A stretch of DNA of 64,000 bases, from positions 1 through 64,000 of the forward strand of contig JAWKKA010000001.1 in NCBI GenBank assembly GCA_041393495.1. The letters are read 5' to 3'. Made by a program: the position numbers and the translations under genes. Positions 16,457-24,885 of the stretch are shown piece after piece. The notes under the pieces are model-generated. The model saw only the letters and a program-made list of their open reading frames with translations, was not told the origin of the DNA and did not search any database. Source of the stretch: RHKX01 sp041393495. Lineage in GTDB: Bacteria; Actinomycetota; Thermoleophilia; Solirubrobacterales; 70-9. The first letter of the stretch is position 1, and each line of letters begins with the position of its first letter.

Positions 16457-16529
16457 GGGCGATTAGCTCAGCTGGTAGAGCAGGAGACTCTTAATCTCAA
16501 GGTCGTAGGTTCGAGCCCTACATCGCCCA
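16457..16529 (+). tRNA. tRNA-Lys (anticodon CUU)
   Basis: 73 nt cloverleaf. The acceptor GGGCGAT pairs with ATCGCCC; discriminator A at 16529. D arm GCTC/GAGC, anticodon loop CTCTTAA giving CUU (Lys), T arm GTAGG/CCTAC with TTCGAGC loop. The anticodon stem has four pairs and a G-A mismatch at its top (27-43). CCA is not encoded (CT follows). Confidence 0.95.
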
Positions 16530-16735
16530 CTGAACCGCCCGCCCACCGAACCCGCCCCGCCCACTGAACCGCCCCGCCATCCAACCGCCTCGCGGGCGCT
16601 CCCGCCCGCCCGCGGCACCTGGGTCATCTCACCCACCCATAGCGCCGGCAGGGTCACCCACGTCGGGTGGACAGGGACCGGCCGGGGGGCGCGGATCGGT
16701 CGGGGGGCGATCGGTCGGGGGCGCGGATCGGACAG

Positions 16736-17641
16736 TCAGCCGGCGGTGAACCCCGCTCGCCAGGAGGGGACCTGTGGCCGCCAGCCGAGCTCGGCCCGCG
16801 CCTTCGCGTTGGTGGCGCCGCGGAGGTCGGTCATGAACGCCACCCCGTAGGCGCCGACCAGCGGCCGGACGAGCCAGGCGGGCAGGCGTCGGGGCCGGCG
16901 GCCGCCGAGCGCCGCGGCGAGCACCGGCAGCCACTCGGCGACGGTGGCGGGCTCGTCGTCGACGACGTTGAAGACGCCGCTCACGCCGCTCGCCAGGGCG
17001 GCGACGGCCGCGCTGGCGGCGTCGTCGCAGTGGATGAACGAGAACGTCGAGGTTCGCCCGCCGCGGTGGACGATCGGCATCCGCCCGCGGGCCGCCATGC
17101 GGCCGAAGCTGCCGTCGGTGGCGAACATCGTTCCGGGGCCGTAGAGCTGGCCGAAGCGGAGGACCGTGCCGCCCGCCGCGAGCGTGAGCCGCTCGAGCTC
17201 GGCGATCGGCGCCGCGGCCGCCGTCATCGGGTCGGCCGGGTCGTCGCGTAGCGGCACCTCCTCGCTGGCCGGGCCCTCGCCGCGGCGGCACACGAAGGCG
17301 ATGCTCTGGGAGAGAAGGCGGGCGCCGCCGGCCACCTCGGCGGCGTCGACGAGGATCCGGGTGCCCTCGGTGCGGAGGCGGTTGGTCGCCGCGAACTGCC
17401 CGCTCATGTCGCGCCGGCCGGCCTCCTTGGGGATCGCGGTCGCGAGGTGGACGATCGCCTCGGGGCGCCAGTCGGCGGCGAAGGCGAGGACCGCATCGCG
17501 GTCGAGCAGGTCGAGCGCGTCGACGGCTTCGGCGCCGGCCGCGGAGCGGGCGAACCCGCGGACCTCGTGGCCGGCGGCGCGCAGCGCCGGCATCGTCGCC
17601 CGGCCGAGGACCCCGGTGGCGCCTGCGACCGCGACCCGCAC
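16736..17641 (-). CDS. NAD(P)-dependent epimerase/reductase, atypical extended SDR
   Basis: 301 residues from the GTG at 17641, just ahead of the nucleotide-binding motif VAVAGATGVLGRATM (GxxGxxG). It has the extended SDR fold, with LATAIPKEAG and VLRFGQLYGPGT corresponding to the usual strand beta-4 and RxxxxYGP motifs. The catalytic Tyr-x-x-x-Lys is not seen: the expected place reads AAPIAELERLT. It may therefore bind NAD(P) and a sugar or other ligand without classic SDR catalysis. The preceding 35-codon gene ends 5 nt before its start. The N-terminal extension that is open in this frame up to 17707 runs through that small gene and is not used. Confidence 0.78.
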   Translation of the reverse strand: MRVAVAGATGVLGRATMPALRAAGHEVRGFARSAAGAEAVDALDLLDRDAVLAFAADWRPEAIVHLATAIPKEAGRRDMSGQFAATNRLRTEGTRILVDAAEVAGGARLLSQSIAFVCRRGEGPASEEVPLRDDPADPMTAAAAPIAELERLTLAAGGTVLRFGQLYGPGTMFATDGSFGRMAARGRMPIVHRGGRTSTFSFIHCDDAASAAVAALASGVSGVFNVVDDEPATVAEWLPVLAAALGGRRPRRLPAWLVRPLVGAYGVAFMTDLRGATNAKARAELGWRPQVPSWRAGFTAG

Positions 17642-17645
17642 CGGG

Positions 17646-17753
17646 TCAGCGGGCCTCGCCGGACATCTGGTAGCTGAGGTACCAGGCGAGGTGGCGGGCC
17701 GCCGCAACGGTCGCGGCGGCCGGCATCAGGCAGTGCCCGAAGAAGCGCCTCAT
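17646..17753 (-). CDS. Small 35-residue protein upstream of the epimerase
   Basis: A short frame, MRRFFGHCLMPAAATVAAAR... ending LSYQMSGEAR, in a different frame from the epimerase. A TAAGCT -10 hexamer (17761-17766, minus) lies 7 nt before its ATG, precisely the leaderless spacing of recognised genes here, and its stop is 5 nt ahead of the epimerase GTG, suggesting translational coupling. It has a basic start and a short Ala-rich helix with aromatic residues (HLAWYLSY). No known family. Either a true small protein or a coupling leader peptide. Confidence 0.5.
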   Translation of the reverse strand: MRRFFGHCLMPAAATVAAARHLAWYLSYQMSGEAR

Positions 17754-17760
17754 GGGCGAG

Positions 17761-17766
17761 AGCTTA
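17761..17766 (-). promoter_or_regulatory. -10 hexamer TAAGCT for the small gene and epimerase
   Basis: Minus-strand TAAGCT separated by 7 nt from the ATG at 17753. It supports the small ORF as the first gene of the transcript. Confidence 0.45.
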
Positions 17767-17812
17767 CCCGCATGCGCGGAGCAGGAGCGGCGGCTGGCGC
17801 CCCCGCCGCGCC

Positions 17813-17818
17813 TAGACT
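17813..17818 (+). promoter_or_regulatory. -10 hexamer TAGACT for the sugar dehydrogenase
   Basis: TAGACT ends 8 nt before the ATG at 17827; identical to the dcd hexamer. Confidence 0.55.
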
Positions 17819-17826
17819 GACGACCG

Positions 17827-19074
17827 ATGAGGATCGGAATCGTCGGGCTCGGGTACGTCGGCCTGCCGCTCGCCGCCGCGTTCGCCCGCGTCGGGCACCG
17901 GGTGGCCGGCTACGACGTCGATGCGGACCGGGTCGAGCGACTCGGACGCGGAATCAGCGACGTCGAGGACGTCCCCTCCCGCGAGCTCGCCGCCATCGGC
18001 GACCGCTTCACGGCTTCCGCCGACGCGTCCGTGCTCGGCGAGTGCGACGCGATCCTGGTCTGCGTCCCGACCCCGCTGATCGCCGAGCGCGAACCCGACC
18101 TGACCTACGTCCGCGAGTCGGCGGAGACGGTCGCCACGGTGCTGCGCGAGGGCCAGCTCGTCGTGCTCGAGTCGACCACCTACCCGGGGACGACCCGGGA
18201 GGAGCTGCTGCCGCGACTCGAAGGCAGCGGCCTCGCGGTCGGGGAGGGGTTCTTTCTCGCCTACTCGCCGGAGCGGATCGACCCCGGCCGCATCAACCAC
18301 ACGATCGCGACGACGCCGAAGGTGGTCGGGGGGATCACTCCCGCCTGTCTCGAGCGGGCCGAGCGCCTCTACTCGGAGGTCTGCGACGAGGTCGTGCCGG
18401 TCTCCTCGCCGGAGGCCGCCGAGCTTGCGAAGCTGCTCGAGAACATCTTCCGCTCGGTCAACATCGCCCTCGTCAACGAGCTCGCCCAGCTCAGCGACCG
18501 CCTCGGCATCGACATCTGGGAGGTCGTCGACGCCGCGGCAACCAAGCCGTTCGGGTTCATGCGGTTCGAGCCGGGCCCCGGGATGGGCGGCCACTGTCTG
18601 CCCGTCGACCCGTTCTACCTCGCCTTCAAGGCGCGCCAGCACGACTTCGCGACCGAGTTCGTCGAGCTCGCCGGCAAGATCAACCAGTCGCAACCGCTGT
18701 TCTGCGTGAGCAGGATCCAGCGTGCCCTCAACGACCACGGGAAGCCGGTCAAGGGGGCGCGGGTGTTGATCGTCGGGGTCGCCTACAAGTCCGGCGTCGC
18801 CGACCTGCGCGAGTCGCCGGCGCTGAAGATCATCGACCACCTTCGCGAGCTCGGCGCCGACGTCTCCTACCACGATCCGCACGTGCCGGAGCTGGCCGGC
18901 AAGGGTCTCGCCTCGACCGACCTCGAGGCTGCCGTCGCCGCTGCCGACGCGGTCGCGATCGTGACCGCTCACGACGGGATCGACTACGGGGGGCTCGTCG
19001 CCGGCGCCGCCCTGGTGATCGACTTCCGCGGCGTCACCAGGGCGCTCGCGGCCGACAACGTCGTCCTTCTCTGA
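17827..19074 (+). CDS. UDP-sugar 6-dehydrogenase family protein (UDP-GlcNAc/ManNAc type)
   Basis: 415 residues, with the three domains of the UDP-glucose/GDP-mannose dehydrogenase family. The N-terminal Rossmann motif is GIVGLGYVGLPLAAAFA; the central helical domain has ENIFRSVNIALVNELAQL; the catalytic cysteine is in GMGGHCLPVDPFYL at residue 257. The C-terminal domain starts around residue 300 (VLIVGVAYKSGVADLRESPALKI). VGLPLA with HCLPVDPFYL is more like WecC/WbpA (N-acetylated sugars) than UDP-glucose dehydrogenases. It oxidises a nucleotide sugar to its uronic acid with two NAD+, for cell-surface polysaccharide. Divergent from the epimerase-like gene, which may share the pathway. Confidence 0.85.
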   Translation: MRIGIVGLGYVGLPLAAAFARVGHRVAGYDVDADRVERLGRGISDVEDVPSRELAAIGDRFTASADASVLGECDAILVCVPTPLIAEREPDLTYVRESAETVATVLREGQLVVLESTTYPGTTREELLPRLEGSGLAVGEGFFLAYSPERIDPGRINHTIATTPKVVGGITPACLERAERLYSEVCDEVVPVSSPEAAELAKLLENIFRSVNIALVNELAQLSDRLGIDIWEVVDAAATKPFGFMRFEPGPGMGGHCLPVDPFYLAFKARQHDFATEFVELAGKINQSQPLFCVSRIQRALNDHGKPVKGARVLIVGVAYKSGVADLRESPALKIIDHLRELGADVSYHDPHVPELAGKGLASTDLEAAVAAADAVAIVTAHDGIDYGGLVAGAALVIDFRGVTRALAADNVVLL

Positions 19075-19075
19075 G

Positions 19076-19759
19076 GTGCTCCGTCGCCGGCGCCAGCTGC
19101 GGCCGTTCGAGGACCGGCTCACCCGGGTCCTCGCCCCGATCGCTGCCGCGGCCACGGCGACGGTCCTGCTCGGTGAGGGCATCCGCCGCTACCGGGGCCG
19201 GATCGCCGCACGCCATCCGGAGGATCCGCACCGGCTACCGCGCCCGGAATCCTCCGCCGAGGCGCTCGAGGTCGCCGGGCTCGCCTCCCAGGACGCCGTC
19301 CGCGTCGCCGTCAGCGGCTACCGGTCGGCGTCGCGGGCCGAGGTCGCGCTGTTCAACATGTTCGCCGGGTTCGTCGGCGCCTCGCTGTTCATCCGCGTCT
19401 CGACCCTCGGGGTCCATGAGGGCTGGTGGCGCGGCAACGTCCGCGTCGGCGGTCGGCACATCCATCACTTCGTGCCCGGCATCCTGATCGCGTTCGGCTC
19501 CGGCGCGGGCGCGCTGATCAGCGACAACGAGAGCGTCGAGACGACGCTGGCGATCCCGTTCGGGATCGGCGTCGGGCTCACCTTCGACGAGGCGGCGCTG
19601 CTGCTCAACCTCCGTGACGTCTACTGGAGCCGCGAGGGCGTGCTCAGCGTCCAGGCTTCGCTGGCGGTCGCCTCGTTCCTCGCCGCGGTCATCCTCGGGA
19701 TGCGGATGCTGCAGCGCGGCGAGACCCACGCCGCCGAGGAGGGCCGGATCCCGGGCTGA
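19076..19759 (+). CDS. Integral membrane protein of unknown function
   Basis: 227 residues, GTG start one base after the previous stop. A basic N-terminal region with one possible helix (VLAPIAAAATATVLLG) precedes four likely membrane helices: FNMFAGFVGASLFIRVST, HFVPGILIAFGSGAGAL, TTLAIPFGIGVGLTFD, and SLAVASFLAAVILGMRM. A conserved-looking GGRHIHHFVPG motif sits before helix 2, and FDEAALLL inside the membrane region could bind a metal or proton. I do not recognise the family. Coupled to the sugar dehydrogenase, so possibly part of an envelope polysaccharide function. Confidence 0.65.
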   Translation: MLRRRRQLRPFEDRLTRVLAPIAAAATATVLLGEGIRRYRGRIAARHPEDPHRLPRPESSAEALEVAGLASQDAVRVAVSGYRSASRAEVALFNMFAGFVGASLFIRVSTLGVHEGWWRGNVRVGGRHIHHFVPGILIAFGSGAGALISDNESVETTLAIPFGIGVGLTFDEAALLLNLRDVYWSREGVLSVQASLAVASFLAAVILGMRMLQRGETHAAEEGRIPG

Positions 19760-19868
19760 TCGCACAGCCCGCCGGGGCCGATCGTCGTCGCACATGCCAT
19801 CGAGCCCGTCGGTCCCGGCGCCCCATCCACGGGCCGACTCATCGGGCCGTCCGCATCGTGAAAGGCAC

Positions 19869-19884
19869 CTAGGCATTTGCCTAG
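19869..19884 (+). promoter_or_regulatory. TetR operator candidate CTAGGCA-TT-TGCCTAG
   Basis: A perfect 7-bp inverted repeat with a 2-nt spacer, 19 nt upstream of the tetR ATG and directly upstream of its -10 hexamer. Position and symmetry fit an autoregulatory TetR operator. Confidence 0.7.
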
Positions 19885-19891
19885 TGTCTGC

Positions 19892-19897
19892 TAGCTT
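19892..19897 (+). promoter_or_regulatory. -10 hexamer TAGCTT for tetR
   Basis: TAGCTT ends 6 nt before the ATG at 19904; the operator palindrome covers the -18 to -33 part of this promoter. Confidence 0.45.
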
Positions 19898-19903
19898 CGC
19901 GCC

Positions 19904-20500
19904 ATGGCGAGCACCGAGGAGGCTCACCGGACCCGGCCCGGCGCCGGGCGACAGGCGCTGATCGAAGCGGCGGTCCGGGTGGTCGGCGACGGCGGGCTGC
20001 GGCAGCTCACCTACCGGGAGGTGGCGCGCGAGGCGGGGGTCACCCAGGGCCTCGTCACCCACCATTTCGGTTCGCGGTCGGAGCTCGTCCGGGCCGCGCT
20101 CGAGCACGCCTCGCGGACATCGCTGGCGCGCTCGCCGATCAAGCCGCCGCCGGAGCGGCTCGAGGACCTCTCCGCCGGCCTCGCCCGGCGCGTCGCCGAG
20201 GCGCCCGGCGAGGAGGCGTTCCAGTTCGAGATCGCCCTCGAGGCCCGGCGGCGTGCCGACCTCGCGCCCCTGGCCATCGAGCTCTACGACGGCTATCTGG
20301 AGGCGACCGCCACCGCGCTCGCCGCCGTCGGCGTCCCGGGCGATCGCGACCTCGCCCGCCTCGTCTTCGCCGCGATCGACGGCCTCGCCTTCCAACAACT
20401 CGTCACTGGCGAGTCGGCCGGCACCACCAGCTCCCTCGCGATCCTGCACGAACTGCTCGCCATGGTCCGCGACCGTGACGGGCGAAAGGAGTTGAGATGA
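19904..20500 (+). CDS. TetR-family transcriptional regulator
   Basis: 198 residues. The N-terminal helix-turn-helix (about 15-62) reads ALIEAAVRVVGDGGLRQLTYREVAREAGVTQGLVTHHFGSRSEL in segments, the TetR signature. The C-terminal ligand domain is variable (LARRVAEAPGEEAFQFEIALEARR). It controls a two-gene operon: its stop overlaps the ATG of the flavoenzyme gene (ATGA). Expected to repress this operon through the CTAGGCA palindrome until an effector, probably the enzyme's substrate, binds. Confidence 0.9.
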   Translation: MASTEEAHRTRPGAGRQALIEAAVRVVGDGGLRQLTYREVAREAGVTQGLVTHHFGSRSELVRAALEHASRTSLARSPIKPPPERLEDLSAGLARRVAEAPGEEAFQFEIALEARRRADLAPLAIELYDGYLEATATALAAVGVPGDRDLARLVFAAIDGLAFQQLVTGESAGTTSSLAILHELLAMVRDRDGRKELR

Positions 20501-22590
20501 ACGCCTCCCGCTTCGACGTCCTGCTGGAGCCGGTCGAGATCGGGCCGATCACGGCCCGCAACCGGTTCTTCCAGGTCCCGCATTGCAACGGGATGGGCTA
20601 CCGGGACGTCAGCGCCCACGCCGAGATGCGCGCGGTCAAGGCCGAGGGCGGCTGGGCGGTGATCTGCACCGAGCAGGCCGAGATCCACCACAGCTCCGAG
20701 ATCACGCCGTTCATCGAGCTGCGCGCCTGGGACGATCGCGACATCCCGGCGATGGCGCGGATCGCCGAGCGGATCCACGACGGCGGCTCGCTCGCGGGAA
20801 TCGAGCTCTGCTACAACGGCATGAACGGGCCGAACCTCTACAGCCGGGTCGCGCCGATGGGGCCCGCGCACCTGCCCGTCGCCACCTTCACCGCCGACCC
20901 GGTCCAGGCCCGGCGCATGGACAAGGGCGATATCGCCGACCTGCGGCGCTGGCATCGCGAGGCGGTGCGGCGCTCGCTGACCGCCGGCTACGACCTCGTC
21001 TACGTCTACGCGGGCCACGCGCTCGGCGGCATCCACCATTTCCTGTCGCCGCGCTACAACGACCGCGTCGACGAGTACGGCGGCCCGATCGAGAACCGGA
21101 TGCGCCTCTTGCGCGAGGTGCTCGAGGACACGATCGAGGAGGTCGACGGTCGCGCCGCGGTCGCGTGCCGGATCACGGTCGATGAGCTGCTCGGCGAGGA
21201 GGGGATAACCCGCGCCGACATCGGCGAGGTCGTCGAGGCGCTCGGCGAGCTGCCCGACCTCTGGGACTTCGTGCTCGGCAGCTGGGAGGACGACTCGGTC
21301 ACCTCGCGGTTCGGCGAGGAGGGCGAGCAGGAGGCCTACGTCCGCGGCCTCAAGGAGCTGACCACCAAGCCGGTCGTCGGCGTCGGCCGCTTCACCTCCC
21401 CCGACACGATGGTGCGGATGGTCCGCTCCGGGGTGCTCGACCTGATCGGCGCCGCCCGGCCCTCGATCGCCGACCCGTTCCTGCCGAAGAAGATCGAGGA
21501 GGGCCGGCTCGAGGACATCCGCGAGTGCATCGGCTGCAACATCTGCGTATCGGGAGACTTCACGGCGACGCCGATCCGCTGCACCCAGAACCCGTCGATG
21601 GGCGAGGAGTGGCGGCGCGGCTGGCACCCCGAGCGGATGCGCCCCCGCGCCTCCGACGCCAAGGTGCTCGTGATCGGCGGCGGCCCGGCGGGCCTCGAGG
21701 CGTCCCAGGCGCTCGGCAAGCGCGGTCACGAGGTGATCCTCGTCGACGCCAACCGGGCCCTCGGGGGGCGGGTGGCGAAGGAGGCGCGGCTGCCCGGCCT
21801 CGCGGCCTGGATCCGGGTCGTCGACTACCGGGCCGGCCAGATCGAGCGGCTCCCGAACGTCGAGGAGGCGCGCGACGTCGTCACCGCCGACGAGGTCCTC
21901 GGCTACGACTTCGACCACGTCGCCGTCGCGACCGGGGCCCGCTGGCGCGGCGACGGCGTCGGCCGCCACCACACGCGGCCGATCCCGCTCGATCCGGGGA
22001 CGGCGGTGCTCACCCCCGACGACCTGATGGCGGGTGAGCGTCCCGCGGGGCGGCACGTCGTCATCTACGACGACGACCACTACTACATGGGCGGCGTCCT
22101 CGCCGAGCTGCTGCGCGCCGAGGGCCACGAGGTGACGCTCGTCACCCCCGGGGTCTGCGTCTCGAGCTGGACCGCCGCGACGATGGAGCAGCACCGGATC
22201 CAGGCCCGCCTGCTCGAGCTCGAGGTCGGGATCGAAGCCTCGCGCGCGGTCACCGCGACGACGACGCGCGGCGTCATGACGAGCTGCGCGTTCACCGGCG
22301 CCGAGCGCGAGATCGCCTGCGACGCGGCGGTCTTCGTCACCGCCCGCCTTCCCGAGGAGACGCTCTACCGTGAGCTCCTCGCCCGCCGCGAGGAGTGGGC
22401 GGACGCCGGCCTGCGCACCGTCAAGGCGGTCGGCGACTGCTGGTGTCCGGGCACGATCGCCGCCGCGGTCTGGGAGGGCCACCGCTACGCCGAGGAGCTC
22501 GACGAGCCCGACGCCGCCACCGCGCTGCCGCTCCGCGAGGTCACCGAGCTGGCCACGCCGGGGTCGGCCGATCGGCTGGCGCCCGCTTGA
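20497..22590 (+). CDS. FMN/4Fe-4S/FAD oxidoreductase, dimethylamine/trimethylamine dehydrogenase-like
   Basis: 697 residues. Residues about 1-350 form an old-yellow-enzyme TIM barrel binding FMN (LLEPVEIGPITARNRFFQVPHCNGMG; HFLSPRYNDRVDEYGG). An iron-sulfur motif follows: CIGCNICVSGD with a further Cys in PIRCTQNP (about 346-365). Residues about 385-660 are FAD/NAD-like Rossmann domains (VLVIGGGPAGLEASQALGKRGHEV). Length and order match trimethylamine/dimethylamine dehydrogenase and 2,4-dienoyl-CoA reductase. PHCNGMG and VYVYAGHALG are closer to the amine-dehydrogenase branch, used for N-demethylation of methylated amines or betaines. The substrate is not fixed by sequence. Cotranscribed with the TetR regulator. 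Confidence 0.8.
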   Translation: MNASRFDVLLEPVEIGPITARNRFFQVPHCNGMGYRDVSAHAEMRAVKAEGGWAVICTEQAEIHHSSEITPFIELRAWDDRDIPAMARIAERIHDGGSLAGIELCYNGMNGPNLYSRVAPMGPAHLPVATFTADPVQARRMDKGDIADLRRWHREAVRRSLTAGYDLVYVYAGHALGGIHHFLSPRYNDRVDEYGGPIENRMRLLREVLEDTIEEVDGRAAVACRITVDELLGEEGITRADIGEVVEALGELPDLWDFVLGSWEDDSVTSRFGEEGEQEAYVRGLKELTTKPVVGVGRFTSPDTMVRMVRSGVLDLIGAARPSIADPFLPKKIEEGRLEDIRECIGCNICVSGDFTATPIRCTQNPSMGEEWRRGWHPERMRPRASDAKVLVIGGGPAGLEASQALGKRGHEVILVDANRALGGRVAKEARLPGLAAWIRVVDYRAGQIERLPNVEEARDVVTADEVLGYDFDHVAVATGARWRGDGVGRHHTRPIPLDPGTAVLTPDDLMAGERPAGRHVVIYDDDHYYMGGVLAELLRAEGHEVTLVTPGVCVSSWTAATMEQHRIQARLLELEVGIEASRAVTATTTRGVMTSCAFTGAEREIACDAAVFVTARLPEETLYRELLARREEWADAGLRTVKAVGDCWCPGTIAAAVWEGHRYAEELDEPDAATALPLREVTELATPGSADRLAPA

Positions 22591-22641
22591 GCCCGCCCGC
22601 CCCGACGCCGCGAGCCGACCACGGCGCGCCGACCCCGCGAG

Positions 22642-22678
22642 CGACGAATAGCTCACAAGTATTGGGCACTATTCGTCG
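22642..22678. terminator. Hairpin CGACGAATAG / CTATTCGTCG between convergent genes
   Basis: A perfect 10-bp inverted repeat (22642-22651 and 22669-22678) with a 17-nt loop lies midway between the flavoenzyme stop (22590) and the stop of the last hut gene (22732). It is markedly AT-richer than its surroundings. Likely a bidirectional terminator. Confidence 0.65.
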
Positions 22679-22731
22679 GTCGGGCGGCAGGAGGCCCGGC
22701 GGCACTCGGCCCGGCGACTCGGCCCGCCGTC

Positions 22732-23694
22732 TCAGCCCCGCCGCAGGGCGATGCCGGTGAGGATCTCGCGGACGATCCGGTCGCCGACGAGGGCGGTCAG
22801 GTCGCGGGAGCCGACCGCGGTCGGTGCGACCTCGACGACGTCGGCGCCGATCAGCTCGAGGTCCTCGGCGCCGGTGCGGCAGGCGCGGAGCAGCTCCGCC
22901 GGGGTGAGGCCGCCGGGCTCGGGGGTGCCGGTCCCCGGTGCGAAGGCCGGGTCGAGGGCGTCGACGTCGACGGTCATGTAGGCGGGGCCGGCGCCGATGA
23001 CCGCGACGGCGCGTCGGATGACCTCGTCGATGCCGAGCTCGCGGACGTCATGGATGAAGAAGGAGGTGACGCCGCGCTCGCGCTGCCAGCCGAGCTCGGG
23101 CTCCCCGGGCCAGTAGCCGCGCAGGCCGATCTGCACGTAGCGGCCGGGATCGACGGAGCCCTCCTCGACAAGCCGCCGCATCGGCGTCCCGTGGGTGACC
23201 CGCACGCCGAGCTCGTCATCGCCGGTGTCGGTGTGGGTGTCGAAATGGATCAGGCCGAGCGGGCCGAACGCCGCGGCGCAGGCGCGAATCGCGGGCAGCG
23301 AGATCGAGTGGTCGCCGCCGAGGGTCAGCGGCAGTGTGTCGCTCGCGACCACCTCGGCGATCGTCGACTCGATCGCCCGGTGGGAGGCGGCAGCGTCGAA
23401 CGGGATCACCGGCGCGTCCCCGAAATCGACGACGCGGAGCTGCTCGAAGGCGTCGACCCCGGCCTCGAGGTGCGGCCCGTGCTCGATGCCGGCGGCCCGG
23501 ATCGCGCGTGGGCCCCAACGGGCGCCGGCGTCGAGGCCGGCGAGCCCGTCGAACGGCGCGCCGACGATCGCGACGTCGAAGTCGGCCAGCTCGGCCGCCT
23601 CCTCGGTGAGCGGCAGCCCGCCGTAGGTGAGGATCCCGGCGAAGTCGGGCTTGTAGCCGTGCTCGCGCCAACGCTTGCCGGGGTCGAAGATCAT
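22732..23694 (-). CDS. hutG: Ureohydrolase (agmatinase/formimidoylglutamase family) in the hut operon
   Basis: 320 residues of the arginase superfamily. Manganese-ligand motifs are present: LTLGGDHSI, IHFDTHTDTGDDE (the usual DAHxD appears as DTHTD, keeping all ligands) and MTVDVDALDPAFAPGTGTPEPGG. It is the last gene of the operon; its ATG overlaps the hutI stop (ATGA). By context it would be formimidoylglutamase, cleaving formimidoyl-glutamate to glutamate and formamide. By sequence (HGTPMRRLVEEG, DPAFAPGTGTPEPGG) it is as close to agmatinase or guanidinobutyrase, and the operon already contains hutF for the same substrate. The hutG symbol is therefore provisional. Confidence 0.75.
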   Translation of the reverse strand: MIFDPGKRWREHGYKPDFAGILTYGGLPLTEEAAELADFDVAIVGAPFDGLAGLDAGARWGPRAIRAAGIEHGPHLEAGVDAFEQLRVVDFGDAPVIPFDAAASHRAIESTIAEVVASDTLPLTLGGDHSISLPAIRACAAAFGPLGLIHFDTHTDTGDDELGVRVTHGTPMRRLVEEGSVDPGRYVQIGLRGYWPGEPELGWQRERGVTSFFIHDVRELGIDEVIRRAVAVIGAGPAYMTVDVDALDPAFAPGTGTPEPGGLTPAELLRACRTGAEDLELIGADVVEVAPTAVGSRDLTALVGDRIVREILTGIALRRG

Positions 23695-24884
23695 CCGTCC
23701 CCCCGGCCGCCGTCGAAGGATCCGGCGACAAGCGCTCCGCCGGCCAGGGTCGCCGCGACGAGCGGCACGCCGGGGCGGTAGACGAAGTCGGCGTAGCTCG
23801 CGGCGTCGAGCAGGCAGGCGTCGGCGCGGGCGCCGGGGGAGAGGCGGCCGACGTCGTCGCGTCGCAGCGCCCGGGCGCCGCCGAGCGTCGCCGCCTGCAG
23901 CGCCTCCTCCGCGCTCATCCGCAGGTCGCGGACGGCGAGCGCGATGCAGAACGGCATCGAGGTCGTGTTGCTGGAGCCCGGGTTGGTGTTGGTGGCGATC
24001 GCGACGCTGACGCCGGCGTCGATCGCGCGCCGGGCGTCCGGGTAGGGCTGGCGGGTCGAGAAGTCGGTCGCCGGCAGGTAGGTGGCGACGGTGTCGCTCG
24101 CGGCGAGGGCCTCGATGTCGGCGTCGTCGAGGTAGGTGCAGTGGTCGACCGAGGCGGCGTCGAGCTCGACCGCGAGGCGGGCGCCGGGCCCGGGCCCGAG
24201 CTGGTTGCCGTGGACGCGGAGGCCGAGGCCGGCGGCACGCCCGGCCTCGAGCACCGCCCGCGACTGCTCGGCGTCGAAGGCGCCGCGCTCGCAGAAGACG
24301 TCGATCCAGCGGCAGAGCGGAGCACAGGCGGCGAGCATCTCGCCGCAGACCAGCTCGACGTAGTCGTCGGCCCGGCCCTCGTACTCGGCGGGGACGACGT
24401 GGGCGCCGAGGAAGGTCGCGTCGTCGGTCAGCTCGGCGGCGAGCGCGCACGAGCGCCGCTCGGTCGCGACGTCGAGGCCGTAGCCGGACTTGACCTCGAC
24501 GTGGGTGATCCCGCCCCGCAGCCCCTCCGCCCGCCGCGCCGCCGCCAGCGCCCGCAGGACGTCGTCGGGGGCGGACCGGGTCGCCGCGGTCGTGATCCTG
24601 ATCCCGCCCGCCTCGTAGTCGCGGCCGGCCATCCGCGCCGCGAACTCCTCGGCCCGGTCGCCGGCGAAGATCAGATGGGTGTGGCTGTCGACGAAGCCGG
24701 GGATCAGGCAGCGACCGCCGGCGTCGAGGCGCCCGTCGGCGGCGGCGCCGGCCGGCTCGACGGCGATGACGCGGCCGTCGGCGACGACGAGGGCGGCGTC
24801 GCGGACGATCCCCAGCGGGCCCTCTCCCAGCCCGCGGTCATTGGTGACGAGCATGCCGATGTCGTCGATCGCGAGGGTGCCCAC
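23691..24884 (-). CDS. hutI: Imidazolonepropionase
   Basis: 397 residues from the GTG at 24884, one base from the hutF stop. The amidohydrolase metal motif HTHLIFAGDRAEEF, the ITHVEVKSGYGLD segment, HVVPAEY, RVHGNQLGPG, VDHCTYL and ATNTNPGSS are all typical of HutI. It opens the imidazolone ring to give formimidoyl-glutamate, third step of histidine breakdown. The frame is open further upstream to 24971, but that extension is Arg/Ser-rich and would overlap hutF; the GTG gives the normal family length. The stop overlaps the next gene's start. Confidence 0.93.
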   Translation of the reverse strand: MGTLAIDDIGMLVTNDRGLGEGPLGIVRDAALVVADGRVIAVEPAGAAADGRLDAGGRCLIPGFVDSHTHLIFAGDRAEEFAARMAGRDYEAGGIRITTAATRSAPDDVLRALAAARRAEGLRGGITHVEVKSGYGLDVATERRSCALAAELTDDATFLGAHVVPAEYEGRADDYVELVCGEMLAACAPLCRWIDVFCERGAFDAEQSRAVLEAGRAAGLGLRVHGNQLGPGPGARLAVELDAASVDHCTYLDDADIEALAASDTVATYLPATDFSTRQPYPDARRAIDAGVSVAIATNTNPGSSNTTSMPFCIALAVRDLRMSAEEALQAATLGGARALRRDDVGRLSPGARADACLLDAASYADFVYRPGVPLVAATLAGGALVAGSFDGGRGDG

Positions 24885-24885
24885 C

